Shown: positions 1 to 9,415, numbered from the stretch's first letter. The stretch is 42,052 nucleotides of DNA from Flavobacteriales bacterium UBA7325 (GCA_002471375.1 DKPV01000057.1:1-42052); one strand, 5' to 3'. The notes: generated from the letters alone by a model not told the origin. Made by a program: numbers and translations.

Positions 1-36
1 ATCTAGACTAAGTCTATTCAAACACCTCTCTTTTAT

Positions 37-74
37 CGGTTGCATCCATTAGATGTAACCGCCCAATTTTTTGC
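37..74 (+). terminator. Rho-independent terminator of a gene left of the window
   Basis: A 10-bp stem with one G-T wobble (CGGTTGCATC at 37-46 and GATGTAACCG at 52-61, loop CATTA) is followed by CCCAATTTTTT. The T tract lies only on the plus-strand side, so it would end a plus-strand transcript coming from outside the window, converging on the minus-strand regulator. No gene is visible in 1-190. Confidence 0.55.
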
Positions 75-190
75 TGTGTGATAGTTCGTTAACAATCGTT
101 ACATCCAGGAAGATGTTTACCATTATGTCCACCATGGACCTGGTCGACGGAATTTATTCTGGAATTGATGGCTTGGCAAAAAAACTGCAA

Positions 191-967
191 CTAATTACTC
201 AGTTGCACCCCAATGTTATTTTGATTTCTCAATACTTTCATCAGTTCTTCTTTCCTCCGAATAGAGACATAAACTATAGATGAATCGGACATGATCAATT
301 GCCCTCCTTTTCCGCGCAAGTACTTCGTTGCATAGTTGATATTTACAATCGTTGATTTATGCACTTTTAGAAATTTGTTGTCTAATAATAATTGTTCAAA
401 CTCCTTCATAGATTTTGAAACTACAATGGATTTACCATTGGACAAGTGAAATGTACAATACGCTCGATCTGCTTGACATTTAATGATTTCATCAAAAGAG
501 ATGAGTGTTAACCCTTCATCACAAGGCAGCGCTAATTTGTCAAATGCATTGTTCGGGATATTCACTTGATCAGTCTGGCCATTTTGCATTAATTTCGATC
601 GTTTGTCCAGTCGAAGTCGAACGCTTTGCAGAATATCTTTATGACCGAAAGGTTTAAAGATGTAATCATCTGCTCCCAAATTCATCCCTTGACGAATATC
701 TTGAGGTTCAACTTTAGCTGTTAAGAATAGAAAGGGTGGGATAACAGTATTTTTAAGGCGCTGATTAATGGCTTGCAGTAATTCAAACCCATCTAATACT
801 GGCATATCGACATCACAAATAACGAGATCAGGACAATTTTCCATAATGGAATCGTAGCCCAATTTCCCATTACTGGCAGTAGATACTTGGTAGCCGGATA
901 ATTCAAATATTTCCTGTAAAGATTCTCGAATGTTTAAATCATCTTCAACAATTAGTATATGTTCCAT
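191..967 (-). CDS. LytTR-family response regulator (REC-LytTR)
   Basis: This is a 258-residue two-component response regulator that binds DNA through a LytTR domain. The N-terminal receiver domain (about 1-120) has the acidic pair D9/D10, phospho-acceptor D52 in the context LVICDVDMP, the Thr of FLTAK and the Lys of FKPFG. The LytTR domain (about 155-250) starts near LISFDEIIKC and contains FLKVHKSTIVN, a typical core of the family. It sits 4 nt downstream of the PAS kinase stop codon and is surely co-transcribed with it. Classical LytTR regulators pair with LytS-type kinases; here the partner is a HisKA kinase with many PAS domains. A direct repeat upstream of the kinase gene (4396-4430) has the geometry of a LytTR binding site, so autoregulation is likely. 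Confidence 0.92.
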   Translation of the reverse strand: MEHILIVEDDLNIRESLQEIFELSGYQVSTASNGKLGYDSIMENCPDLVICDVDMPVLDGFELLQAINQRLKNTVIPPFLFLTAKVEPQDIRQGMNLGADDYIFKPFGHKDILQSVRLRLDKRSKLMQNGQTDQVNIPNNAFDKLALPCDEGLTLISFDEIIKCQADRAYCTFHLSNGKSIVVSKSMKEFEQLLLDNKFLKVHKSTIVNINYATKYLRGKGGQLIMSDSSIVYVSIRRKEELMKVLRNQNNIGVQLSN

Positions 968-971
968 AATT

Positions 972-3900
972 CTATTTTTTAAATGTTAAAATAATTTCAG
1001 TTCCTTCATTTATTTTACTATTCACATCAATTGTCCCGTTGTTTAATTCGACATATTCTTTCGCAATGGATGTACCTAAACCAGTTCCTGATATTTCAGA
1101 AACATTCGAGCCTCGATAGAATGGTTCGAATAAATTCACAATATCCTTTGGAGGAATTCCAAGTCCGTAATCGATTATGAATAGTTGAATTGATTCATCG
1201 TCAAAAATCAATTTCATTTCAGGTGCTGGTCTGTTTAATGAATACTTGAAAGCGTTACTAATGAAATTTGAAACGGCATGAGTGAAAAGTCCCGAGTCAA
1301 TGTTTAAAGAAAAGGGCTCTCCCTCTATGGTTAGTTTAAGTTGTCTTTTATCATCTTGAATTTCATTATAGTTAACCATGATATCTCGGCAAGAATCTAT
1401 AATGTTAGTTAGCTCTAATTCTGGAATAATACTCCCTGCATTAATTTTACCAAGTATTAAAACATCATTCATCATGGTTGTCATACGCTTGATTTGACCC
1501 ACAATTCTGTTGTTAGTTTTTTCAAAGATTGGTTTAATATCATCATTCATTTTGTCTAGTTGCATAGATAAAATTCCCATGTTAGACTGTATGACTGTTA
1601 GCGGTGTTCTGAATTGGTGTGACGCAGTTGAAACGAATCGAGACTTCAGATCTCCAAGAACTTTTTCTTTTTCTAAACTGATCGAAAGTTCTTTCTGCAT
1701 TTTTTGTAAGTCCTCTGTTCTTTCAGCAACTTTCATTTCTAGTTCGTTGGTAAAAGCCTCTTTTAAACGTTCTGTTTCAAGTTGTTCGGCGGTGATTTTT
1801 AGATCATTTTTATGTGTAGTTATCAATGTAGCACACGTGGACAAGAATGGTTGAAGCAATATTAAGTTATCACCCACGCAACACCCTTTATAGCTAGCGA
1901 CGCCAATTACACCTACCAATTGAGTATTGTTAAATAGTGGTAGGATCATTAAGTTATGCAAGTCTTGACGTAGAGGAGATGAATCCTCAAACTCATCAAG
2001 TGAGCTTATGATTGCTTCACCACTTGTGAGCATTTTAAATGTCATGTCACTAAGGACGACTTTCGTGCCTTCAGAAATGCCAGAGTCGAATTGCGCCGAA
2101 GTCGCTCGAGAAACCAAATATTTCTTCCCTTCCCGTTCTTTCACTTCATTTATGAAGCCTATTTGGCTATGGGTAAGGTTCATGAGGGTTTTGAGCATTT
2201 TTCGGAAAATTTCTTCAGCTCCGGAAGCTCCAATAAATGAGCTTTGAATCTCAGAAATAGCTCGAAGAATAGACTGAGTTTGCTTTTCCCCAGTAATATC
2301 CGTTAAGCTCGCTATTAAAAAATCAGGTGTGTCGGTAACGCCTATTGGTGCTGCAAGTGCCGTGTGACAAATTATTTCGCCACCTGTTTTTTTAATATAC
2401 CTTTTTTCAATTTCAACATGTGAAATTTCACCTGAAATTAGATCGGCTAACTGCTTTTTTGTGTCTTCGACATCGTCTGGATATGTGATATCTAATATGG
2501 TCATGTTGAGTAATTCTCGTTCAGAATACCCTAACATTTCAATAAATCGTTGATTTGCCTTGATAAATTTACCGTTTAGATCTATCAGCGGAATACCACT
2601 ATATGCGTTCTCATAGATAGAACGAAATTCATCTTCAATATGAAGGATTGTCGCTTGACTATTCCTGTATTCAGTAACGTCCAGTACAATTCCTAATAAA
2701 CTCTTCAAGTTGCCGTTTGCGTCAAAATCTGGTTGTATCTCAGTTTGAATCCATACTGTTCTGCAATCATCAGCTCGAACAATCCTGTGATCTAATTTAT
2801 ATTCCTTGACCCGTTGAATCGCGAGTTTCAAATTCTCTTTGACATAACTCAAATCATCAGAATGTATGAGACTCATTGAATACCTAATACTTGGGACGAC
2901 ATCAATATTTACCCCACATATCCGATAAACTTCGTCAGACCAGATTAATTCTCCGGTCTTGGCAAACCAATTAAAGTGACCTAGATGAGCAATTTTCTCA
3001 GACTCTTTTAAAAGCCCAGTGGTTAATTGAATTGTTTCCTCCATTTCATGACGTTCAGTAATATCATTTGAAATAACTTGAAAATGCGGTTTACCCGCAT
3101 ACTGAATTTTTGATGATCGAATTTCTGAAACAAAGCGGCTCCCATCTTTTCGTAGATGATTCGCACGACTCCATCCGTCTGGAATTAAATGGTTGTCGCT
3201 TATCTGATTTTTTAAGTTGTCGTCTTCTACTGGGGTGACAAATATCGAGGAAATTGATTGGCCAATTATGCTCGCTTTAGATTCATACCTGTAGAGTTCT
3301 AAGAATGCACTGTTGACATTTACTATCGTATCATTTTTGCAGATAAGCCTAGCATCTGATGTATTTTCGAATAAGACTTGAAATTGCTTTTTAGATTCGA
3401 GAATCTTTTTTTTAGCCTTTTTTTTATCAGTAATGTCTAGACAAATGCCAAACATTTTTAATGGCTTACCATTGTCATCACGGATAACTTTGCTCCAAGA
3501 TTCTAAGTAACGTACCTCACCGTTCTTGCGAAGAATTCTCTCTTCAAAATGCAGCTCATTAATTTGTCCTTCAAGAATTCGTTGTAGGTTTTTTTGCAAA
3601 CGATCTTTATCCTCGGGGTGAGATAATTCTAAAAAGCTTTCATACGAGGCATTGAACTCTTCCCGATTCACGCCGAAAATCTTGAATAGCTCTGAAGACC
3701 ATTTCATTTTATCTTCGGCTATGTCCCAGCTCCAATCCCCCAAATGCGCCATGTGTTGTGACTCATTAAGCAAGACAGTATTGGCGATTAACGTTTCCTC
3801 AACTTTTTTTTGCAACGTGATGTCTCGAATGACTGATTCAAGTCCTAAATTATTACCATGTCTATCTTTGTAAAATTTCGCATCAATGGAAACTATTTTA

Positions 3901-4229
3901 ACGCCTCCAGTCTTTGTTAAAACGCTCAAATGATAGTTCTGACAATGACCTCTATCATTTACCAGTGTAATCAAGTGGTCCATTTCATTGGGATCGACAT
4001 AAAAATCAATGGCTTTTTTACCAATTAGTTCTTTTGCAGTATATCCTGTCAATTCATAAATTGACGGACTCAACATTTCTATTAGCCCATCATTATTAAC
4101 TCGTGCCACGACACAAAGAATAGAATCGAAAACTTCCTTATATTTTGACTGACTACTCTTTTGAGTTGCCAACTCAGTGATGAGTTGTTTACGTGTCATT
4201 TTTTCAAGTGCAGTGTAATTTGCTTGCAT
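972..4229 (-). CDS. Multi-PAS/GAF sensor histidine kinase
   Basis: This 1085-residue protein has no obvious membrane segment, so it is probably a cytoplasmic sensor. I read five PAS units at roughly 29-140, 155-275, 285-395, 410-525 and 530-655; several carry the PAS-associated C-terminal motif (for example MFGICLDITDKK, LLGIVLDVTEYR). A GAF-like domain follows (about 665-810), then a coiled coil. The kinase core has the H-box FVSTASHQFRTPL with H871, the N-box around FISNAFKYS (N992), the G1 box DYGLGIPP, the F-box LFEPFYRG and the G2 box GTGLGTSIAKEY. All catalytic motifs are present. It is the first gene of an operon with the LytTR regulator directly downstream. The ligand cannot be read from the sequence. 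Confidence 0.93.
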   Translation of the reverse strand: MQANYTALEKMTRKQLITELATQKSSQSKYKEVFDSILCVVARVNNDGLIEMLSPSIYELTGYTAKELIGKKAIDFYVDPNEMDHLITLVNDRGHCQNYHLSVLTKTGGVKIVSIDAKFYKDRHGNNLGLESVIRDITLQKKVEETLIANTVLLNESQHMAHLGDWSWDIAEDKMKWSSELFKIFGVNREEFNASYESFLELSHPEDKDRLQKNLQRILEGQINELHFEERILRKNGEVRYLESWSKVIRDDNGKPLKMFGICLDITDKKKAKKKILESKKQFQVLFENTSDARLICKNDTIVNVNSAFLELYRYESKASIIGQSISSIFVTPVEDDNLKNQISDNHLIPDGWSRANHLRKDGSRFVSEIRSSKIQYAGKPHFQVISNDITERHEMEETIQLTTGLLKESEKIAHLGHFNWFAKTGELIWSDEVYRICGVNIDVVPSIRYSMSLIHSDDLSYVKENLKLAIQRVKEYKLDHRIVRADDCRTVWIQTEIQPDFDANGNLKSLLGIVLDVTEYRNSQATILHIEDEFRSIYENAYSGIPLIDLNGKFIKANQRFIEMLGYSERELLNMTILDITYPDDVEDTKKQLADLISGEISHVEIEKRYIKKTGGEIICHTALAAPIGVTDTPDFLIASLTDITGEKQTQSILRAISEIQSSFIGASGAEEIFRKMLKTLMNLTHSQIGFINEVKEREGKKYLVSRATSAQFDSGISEGTKVVLSDMTFKMLTSGEAIISSLDEFEDSSPLRQDLHNLMILPLFNNTQLVGVIGVASYKGCCVGDNLILLQPFLSTCATLITTHKNDLKITAEQLETERLKEAFTNELEMKVAERTEDLQKMQKELSISLEKEKVLGDLKSRFVSTASHQFRTPLTVIQSNMGILSMQLDKMNDDIKPIFEKTNNRIVGQIKRMTTMMNDVLILGKINAGSIIPELELTNIIDSCRDIMVNYNEIQDDKRQLKLTIEGEPFSLNIDSGLFTHAVSNFISNAFKYSLNRPAPEMKLIFDDESIQLFIIDYGLGIPPKDIVNLFEPFYRGSNVSEISGTGLGTSIAKEYVELNNGTIDVNSKINEGTEIILTFKK

Positions 4230-4395
4230 TGTTTTCTAGTTGGTGGTTCTATTGATGCGATTATGAAAGTGTTAGATCGATACTAAAATCCTAAAGCATC
4301 ACACTTTAGCGCATTTTCGTTAGCAATCGAGCATTTTTTCCATGTGATTCGCAACTACTAAATATATCGATTATTTTGGTAGGATACGTCGTTCA

Positions 4396-4430
4396 TTTCC
4401 CAACGCAGCCGTTTTGTTTCCCAACGCAGC
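4396..4430 (-). promoter_or_regulatory. Candidate LytTR operator: two 14-bp direct repeats, 21-bp period
   Basis: TTTCCCAACGCAGC occurs exactly at 4396-4409 and 4417-4430. Read in the direction of the kinase operon it is GCTGCGTTGGGAAA twice. The inner TGCGTTGGG copies are 12 bp apart, the 9-12-9 layout of AgrA/AlgR-type LytTR sites, and match the published general consensus (W M M GTT N R K) at 8 of 9 positions. The site lies 167 nt upstream of the kinase start. The rest of 4230-4577 shows no gene and no other structure that I can support. Confidence 0.55.
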
Positions 4431-4577
4431 AAATTATTTTCCGAAATCTAGGTATGAGTGAGTATTACAGTTTTATGAGATGGAGGTAGAGCAAATGGCT
4501 GAAAACTCTTAGATGAGTTGTTATTTTCTAATGGACATGTTTAATAAAATACTAAGCAACTAACCATTATCCATCAT

Positions 4578-5279
4578 TTAGAACAATAGACCCATGAACA
4601 ATACATCATCTGATTGTTCCGTTTTATTTTTCCATTGGTCAAAACTGGACTTTACAGTTTCGTAGTATTCATCTCTTGTAATGTACTGGAGGCTTTCTAT
4701 GGTATCCCTAGTTCCAGACACCATCAATTTTTTATCATCATCACCGCCAAATTGATCAGTATAACCATCTGAGAACAAGTAGAGGGCATCTCTATTATTC
4801 AGCTTGAATCTTTGAAGTGTGAATGGCTCTTTCTCAAAATCCCTATCACCGATTGATCGTTTATCTCCTTTGATATCATGGATTACGTTTTTACGAACTA
4901 GTATCGATCTACTTCAACCAGATGCTACGAGCACCTCATTTGTATCTAAATTGACCTCGCAAATGACAGGTCCATTCCTTCCTTGGATCCAATGTAAGCA
5001 ATTTCATTCGCGTTAGATTGAAGTAATTCTCTCACCTCTTGATCTAAGTTCTCCAATACTTTTTCTGGCGTGCGCCATTCCTATTTAAAAGATTTATAAA
5101 CATTTCTCAGGGCTACGGAACCTATCATACTCATAAATGCCCCTGGGACACCATGACCAGTGAAGTCAAAACATGCAACTATCAGTATGTTCTCAATACG
5201 CTCCATAAAATAGAAATCACCACTTACTATATCTCTTGGCTCAAAAAATACAAAGGAACCGGGTAATGTAGTTTCTATG
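4578..5279 (-). pseudogene. Broken SpoIIE/PP2C-type phosphatase (N-terminal truncated)
   Basis: Reading the minus strand in shifted frames gives a continuous SpoIIE-family phosphatase domain. The pieces are GSFVFFEPRDIVSGDFYF, FDFTGHGVPGAFMSMIGS, KEGMDLS, then VICEVNLDTNEVLVASG, and finally ALYLFSDGYTDQFGG with a normal C-terminus ending at 4578. The lesions are an in-frame TAG at 5081-5083, a one-base frameshift near 4961-4972 and a TGA at 4914-4916. Upstream of about 5279 the frame meets stops, and the usual N-terminal sensor part (TPR, 7TM or PAS plus coiled coil) is missing. In Bacteroidota this domain ends proteins that relay signals, so the loss may have disconnected a pathway. Only the last 66 codons remain open and they are not expected to be functional alone. 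Confidence 0.88.
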
Positions 5280-5340
5280 CAGTAGTATTTTAATAGTAAT
5301 TGTAAATTTCATGATTCAATCTTGCTACGATAGTTGATTT

Positions 5341-5394
5341 ACACTGGAATAACTTGGATAAACCGATGTATCGACATATTCGATAGTTCAGTGT
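5341..5394. repeat. Nested inverted repeat upstream of the SulP gene
   Basis: ACACTG (5341-5346) pairs with CAGTGT (5389-5394), AAC pairs with GTT (5386-5388), and TATCGA (5369-5374) pairs with TCGATA (5380-5385) around the loop CATAT. It could be an operator or a folded 5' element. It ends 55 nt before the chosen start of the SulP gene. Function unknown. Confidence 0.35.
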
Positions 5395-5448
5395 TCCATA
5401 AATGGATTGATTAGCTCAATAACGATTTAATTGTATCTTCATGCGTCT

Positions 5449-7656
5449 ATGCAAATACTACCCAAAACAGGTTTTCAAGGATTAATACAAAACTGGCAAA
5501 GTGATTTACTAGCGGCAATTAGTGTGTCGTTCGTAGCTTTACCGCTCGCATTAGGTATTGCACTTGCGTCCGGTGTTCCGCCGATGGCTGGTCTACTCTC
5601 TGCTGTAATTGGTGGAGTTGTGACGACTTTTTTTCGTGGAAGTCACCTAGCAATTAATGGTCCTGCTGCTGGATTAATCACGGTAGTCCTTGGTTCAATT
5701 ATGGCATTGGATGACGGATCAGGACAAGCACTAAATTATGTACTTGCTGCAATAATGGTCTCTGGTGGGTTGCAAGTCATATTCGGATTGCTTAAGCTCG
5801 GGAGGTATGCCGATATTTTTCATCCAACAGTGATAAAAGGAATTCTCGCAGCGATTGGTATTATAATTATTGCCAAACAAATCCACCTGGCCCTTGGTAC
5901 AGGAGTTAAATCAACAAGTGTTGTTAGTGATTTAACAGGGGTTTTTACCCACTTCAAGGATATCAATCCTTTTGTCGCTGTCATCTCATTGATGGGACTT
6001 ATTTTGCTTCTCTTTGCATCGCGGATTAGCTATAAAATATTTCATTTCCTTCCAGCACCAACATGGGTTTTAGCCTTGGCTATTCCTTTAGTTTATGCAT
6101 TTAACTTTTTCGACCCACATTCCTTAGATTTTTTCGGTCGTGCGTATGAAGTCGGGCCTGAATTGCTAGTAAGTGTTCCGGATAATGTTTTGGATGCGAT
6201 TGCTCACCCGAATTTCTCGAAAATTGGTACTCTTCCTTTTTGGGTTTCTGTATTATCAATTTGTATGGTGTCTAGTATCGCTTCGCTTGCTAGTAGTAAG
6301 GCCGTAGATAGACTAGATCCGTATAAGCGAAAAACAGACCTAAACAAGGATTTAATCGGAATTGGGATGAGTACGATGGTTTCTGGTGCTTTAGGTGGAC
6401 TACCTATTGTGACAGTAATTGTACGTAGCTCTGTAAACGTTCATAATCATGCTAAAACCAAATGGTCGAACCTGTATCATGGATTGATTTTGATCGCGTT
6501 CATTTTATTACTAGCTCCCGTGATTCAGCAAATTCCTCTTAGTGCACTAGCCATTCTTCTTGTATATACTGGGTTTAAGTTGGCTTCGCCTAAAGTGGTC
6601 AAAAGCATATTTAAGCAAGGACCTGAACAATTGGTTTTCTTTTTTGGAACGATCATTATCGTGATTTTTACTGATATTCTGGTAGGGATATTTGGTGGAC
6701 TCGCACTTGCGTTATTGACACACTTAGTGATGGTTAAGGTCTCGGTTAGAAGATTCTTTACAATGATTTTTAACTCTGGATCTAATTTATTTGAGAATAA
6801 GGATGGAACCTACACTATGAAAATTATGGGAATTGCTAATTTTTTAGGTTTCATGAATATTGATAACCTCCTAGAGCAAGTTCCTGCTAAAATGAAGGTT
6901 GAAATTGACTTCTCAGAAGCAAAATTGGTTGATCTCGCAGTTTTGGAACTTGTGCATGATTTTCGGAGAGCTTATGAGTTGACTGGTGGTGAAGTTACCT
7001 TGAATGGACTTGATAAACACGTCTCTTTGTCGAATCATAAGTTGGCATTGAAGATATTGAAGACTGATGAGATTAGATTGAGTTCGCGTGAGATTAGCTT
7101 GAAACAAAGAGCAGAAGTTCATAATTGGAAATTTGACCCTACGGTTTCTGAGGACATCGACTACTTGCAAACATTTTATTACTTCAAATCAAGGCTCATT
7201 GAGTTTAAGTCTAATTCAATTTCGAATATTGATGGTGACTATTCTTGGGAGATTTGTGATTTAACCTTTGATGAAGGTGCGTCAATAGCTTTAGAGGAAT
7301 TTCACATTACCCTCTGTGTGCTCAAACTACCTTTCGAAATTCCAAAGTTCACGATTGAGAAAAAGGGATTGTATGACAAGTACTTACATCTGACAGATCA
7401 TAAGGATATTGATTATGTGAGCTATGATAACTTCTGTAAGTCACATATCGTTAAGGTTGAGAGCGAGGATAGGATGACAGACTTTTTAAATAAAGGTCTT
7501 AAGACTTACCTGGAAGGAAGTGAACTGCATCATTTAGAAAGTAATGGAGAAGCTATATTGATCTTCAACAAAAACCTCAGATTGGCTCAGATTAAAGAGC
7601 ATGCGGCAATTATTGGTTGTGCTGAGAATCTTATTAGATTGATGAATACAGAATAA
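5449..7656 (+). CDS. SulP-family anion transporter (SLC26-like)
   Basis: This inner-membrane protein of 735 residues belongs to the SulP family, which moves sulfate, bicarbonate or other anions, often with Na+ or H+. The core (about 20-440) shows the family signature in ALPLALGIALASGVPPMAGL and the conserved HLAINGPAAGLITVV, with about ten or more hydrophobic segments. A STAS-like domain follows (about 445-555, IDFSEAKLVDLAVLELVHDF). A further 150 residues of unknown fold close the protein. The open frame begins at a TTG at 5431; I chose ATG 5449 because a TATCTTCA element resembling the phylum -10 (TAnnTTTG) covers 5434-5441. That placement implies a leaderless or nearly leaderless mRNA. The substrate is not certain; the convergent PhoR/PhoB-like genes do not settle it. 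Confidence 0.93.
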   Translation: MQILPKTGFQGLIQNWQSDLLAAISVSFVALPLALGIALASGVPPMAGLLSAVIGGVVTTFFRGSHLAINGPAAGLITVVLGSIMALDDGSGQALNYVLAAIMVSGGLQVIFGLLKLGRYADIFHPTVIKGILAAIGIIIIAKQIHLALGTGVKSTSVVSDLTGVFTHFKDINPFVAVISLMGLILLLFASRISYKIFHFLPAPTWVLALAIPLVYAFNFFDPHSLDFFGRAYEVGPELLVSVPDNVLDAIAHPNFSKIGTLPFWVSVLSICMVSSIASLASSKAVDRLDPYKRKTDLNKDLIGIGMSTMVSGALGGLPIVTVIVRSSVNVHNHAKTKWSNLYHGLILIAFILLLAPVIQQIPLSALAILLVYTGFKLASPKVVKSIFKQGPEQLVFFFGTIIIVIFTDILVGIFGGLALALLTHLVMVKVSVRRFFTMIFNSGSNLFENKDGTYTMKIMGIANFLGFMNIDNLLEQVPAKMKVEIDFSEAKLVDLAVLELVHDFRRAYELTGGEVTLNGLDKHVSLSNHKLALKILKTDEIRLSSREISLKQRAEVHNWKFDPTVSEDIDYLQTFYYFKSRLIEFKSNSISNIDGDYSWEICDLTFDEGASIALEEFHITLCVLKLPFEIPKFTIEKKGLYDKYLHLTDHKDIDYVSYDNFCKSHIVKVESEDRMTDFLNKGLKTYLEGSELHHLESNGEAILIFNKNLRLAQIKEHAAIIGCAENLIRLMNTE

Positions 7657-7691
7657 CGATCAATCCTTCACTGCAAAGTTGAGTTATTCGG

Positions 7692-8735
7692 TTACTTTTT
7701 CCCTTTGTCCATACCAAAAGTAAATGTACTCCCGATTCCTGGCGTACTGCGAACTGTAATGGTTTGACCGTGAGACTCAATGATGTGCTTAGCAATCGCT
7801 AGACCAAGTCCAGAGCCTCCTTCATTTCTGTTTCGACTTTTTTCAACTCTGTAGAACCTTTCAAAAAGTCTAGGAAGATGACTTTCATCAATTCCCAATC
7901 CGTTATCTGAAACTTCAACCGTAATAATATCATTGAATATGTAAAAGCGAACACTAGTCTCTCCACCCTCGTTTCCGTATGCGATGGAGTTGCTGATCAA
8001 ATTGGTAAGTACTTGACCTATTTTAACCTTATCACCTTCCACAAAAATTGGATCAAAATCACGTGCAAACTTTAAGGATATTTTACGTTTATTGGCTTTC
8101 TGTTCTAGATCTTCAAAAATTTCTTGAACCAGTTCTTTAATATTGAAGTTCGTAAGCTCCAGCTTTATTTCATTCACTTCAAATTTCATCAATTGATCCA
8201 GATCATCGAGTATACTAGAGATTCTATCTGTTGCTTTAGAGGCTCGTTCTAAAAACTTACGATTTACCTGCTCATCTTCTAGTCCTCCGTCTAGCAATGT
8301 TAGAATATAACCTTGAACTGAAAATACCGGGGTTTTTAATTCATGTGCAAGGTTACCTAAAAATTCTCTACGGAAGTTAGCTTGCTCTTTTAACTCAGAA
8401 ATCTCCTCGTTCTTTTCCTCTGTCCATAACGCGGATTCTTCTTCTGCAATTACCATGACGTCTTCGGTCATTTTCAAATCCACATTTTGTGAAGAGTCAA
8501 ATTTTCCTTTTCGGATTGATCGGTACAGTAAATTGAGCCGTTGAGTCAGAAATCGTTTGATGAAAAAATGAAATACGGCATAGGAAATTACGGCTACGCC
8601 AAGAGGAAGGAAGAGCATGCAATAGATCCCAACATCAATTCCGAATAACTCCAATGCAAGAATAATACAGAAGAGGGCGAAGCCGATAATTGCACTTCCT
8701 GCCAGTAGGATTTGATAAGGTCTGAGATTTTTCAC
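7692..8735 (-). CDS. PhoR-like sensor histidine kinase
   Basis: This 347-residue kinase has two membrane helices at the N-terminus (about 8-30 and 35-58) with almost no periplasmic loop, followed by a linker and the kinase core. The H-box is EFLGNLAHELKTPVFSVQGY with H131; the N-box NLISNSIAYG, the G1 box DNGLGIDE, the F-box LFERFYRVEKSRNR and the G2 box GGSGLGLAIAKHI are all present. This architecture, without a sensory periplasmic domain, is typical of PhoR, which senses phosphate status through the transport machinery. The start codon is GTG at 8735 and overlaps the stop of the regulator gene (GTGA), so the two are translationally coupled. The nearby Na/Pi transporter and OprP-like porin support a role in phosphate, but this is inference. 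Confidence 0.9.
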   Translation of the reverse strand: MKNLRPYQILLAGSAIIGFALFCIILALELFGIDVGIYCMLFLPLGVAVISYAVFHFFIKRFLTQRLNLLYRSIRKGKFDSSQNVDLKMTEDVMVIAEEESALWTEEKNEEISELKEQANFRREFLGNLAHELKTPVFSVQGYILTLLDGGLEDEQVNRKFLERASKATDRISSILDDLDQLMKFEVNEIKLELTNFNIKELVQEIFEDLEQKANKRKISLKFARDFDPIFVEGDKVKIGQVLTNLISNSIAYGNEGGETSVRFYIFNDIITVEVSDNGLGIDESHLPRLFERFYRVEKSRNRNEGGSGLGLAIAKHIIESHGQTITVRSTPGIGSTFTFGMDKGKK

Positions 8736-9415
8736 TTTTCGTGGTATGTATAGCCAACACCTTTGATGGTACGAATATAATCATTCCCTAGCTTCTCTCT
8801 TAATTTGCGTACATGTACATCTATTGTTCGTTCACCAACGATTGCAGAATCTCCCCAAATAGTTGAAAGAATTTGTTCACGGTTGAAAACTCTGCCTGGT
8901 TTACTAGCAAGGAGCTCCAACAACTCAAATTCTTTCTTTGGGAGCGTTAGTTCTTCGTTTTCGAGAATTACGATGAAACGCTCTCGGTCGATTATTAAAT
9001 TAGTTGATCGACTTATGATATTCTCTCTCTCGTTGCGTCGTAATAATGATCCTACTTTACTGACTAAGAGACGCGGTCTAATTGGCTTAGTCAGATAGTC
9101 ATCAGCTCCTGCATCTAATCCTGCGATTTGAGAATAATCTTCGGCCCGTGAGGTGAGTAATGTGATTATGGGTTGTAAAATGCTAATATCGCTTCGCACT
9201 GTTTGACAAACTTCAATGCCGTCCATTTCCGGCATCATTAAATCTAGAATGACTAATGTGGGTTGCAGTTCTTTGATTTTCTTAATGCCTTCAAGTCCGT
9301 TATGAGCCAAGTGAACTCTAAAACCCTCCTTGCGCAGGTTATACGACAGGAATTCCAGCACATCTTCTTCATCGTCAATTAATAGTATCTCTTTATTATG
9401 AATCTCGTTCCCCAC
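8732..9415 (-). CDS. PhoB-like response regulator (OmpR family)
   Basis: This 227-residue regulator has a receiver domain with D14/D15, phospho-acceptor D58 (LVILDLMMPEMDG), the LTSRAEDYSQIAGLDAGADDY segment and the Lys of LTKPIRP. The C-terminal winged helix contains LTLPKKEFELLELLASKPGRVF and RTIDVHVRKLREKLG, the PhoB/OmpR recognition region. The only usable start is GTG at 9415. It is the first gene of an operon with the kinase. It shares a 271-bp divergent intergenic region with the lipoprotein gene, and that region holds the CTTAAT direct repeat. It is a close paralog of the regulator at 14665-15345, so which one is the true PhoB cannot be told from sequence alone. Confidence 0.92.
   Translation of the reverse strand: MGNEIHNKEILLIDDEEDVLEFLSYNLRKEGFRVHLAHNGLEGIKKIKELQPTLVILDLMMPEMDGIEVCQTVRSDISILQPIITLLTSRAEDYSQIAGLDAGADDYLTKPIRPRLLVSKVGSLLRRNERENIISRSTNLIIDRERFIVILENEELTLPKKEFELLELLASKPGRVFNREQILSTIWGDSAIVGERTIDVHVRKLREKLGNDYIRTIKGVGYTYHEK

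Noticed and set aside
4..16. Palindrome TAGACT-A-AGTCTA at the left edge
   Set aside because: Short, AT-rich, and without context inside the window.
49..135. 28-codon minus-strand ORF (MVDIMVNIFL...) near the left edge
   Set aside because: It overlaps the terminator hairpin, has no recognisable similarity and no ribosome binding site that stands out.
71..283. 70-codon plus-strand ORF
   Set aside because: It overlaps the 3' end of the LytTR regulator in another frame and has no family features.
7657..7691. Inverted repeat GAATAAC ... GTTATTC between sulP and the PhoR-like gene
   Set aside because: Loop is long and no T tract follows; not a convincing terminator.
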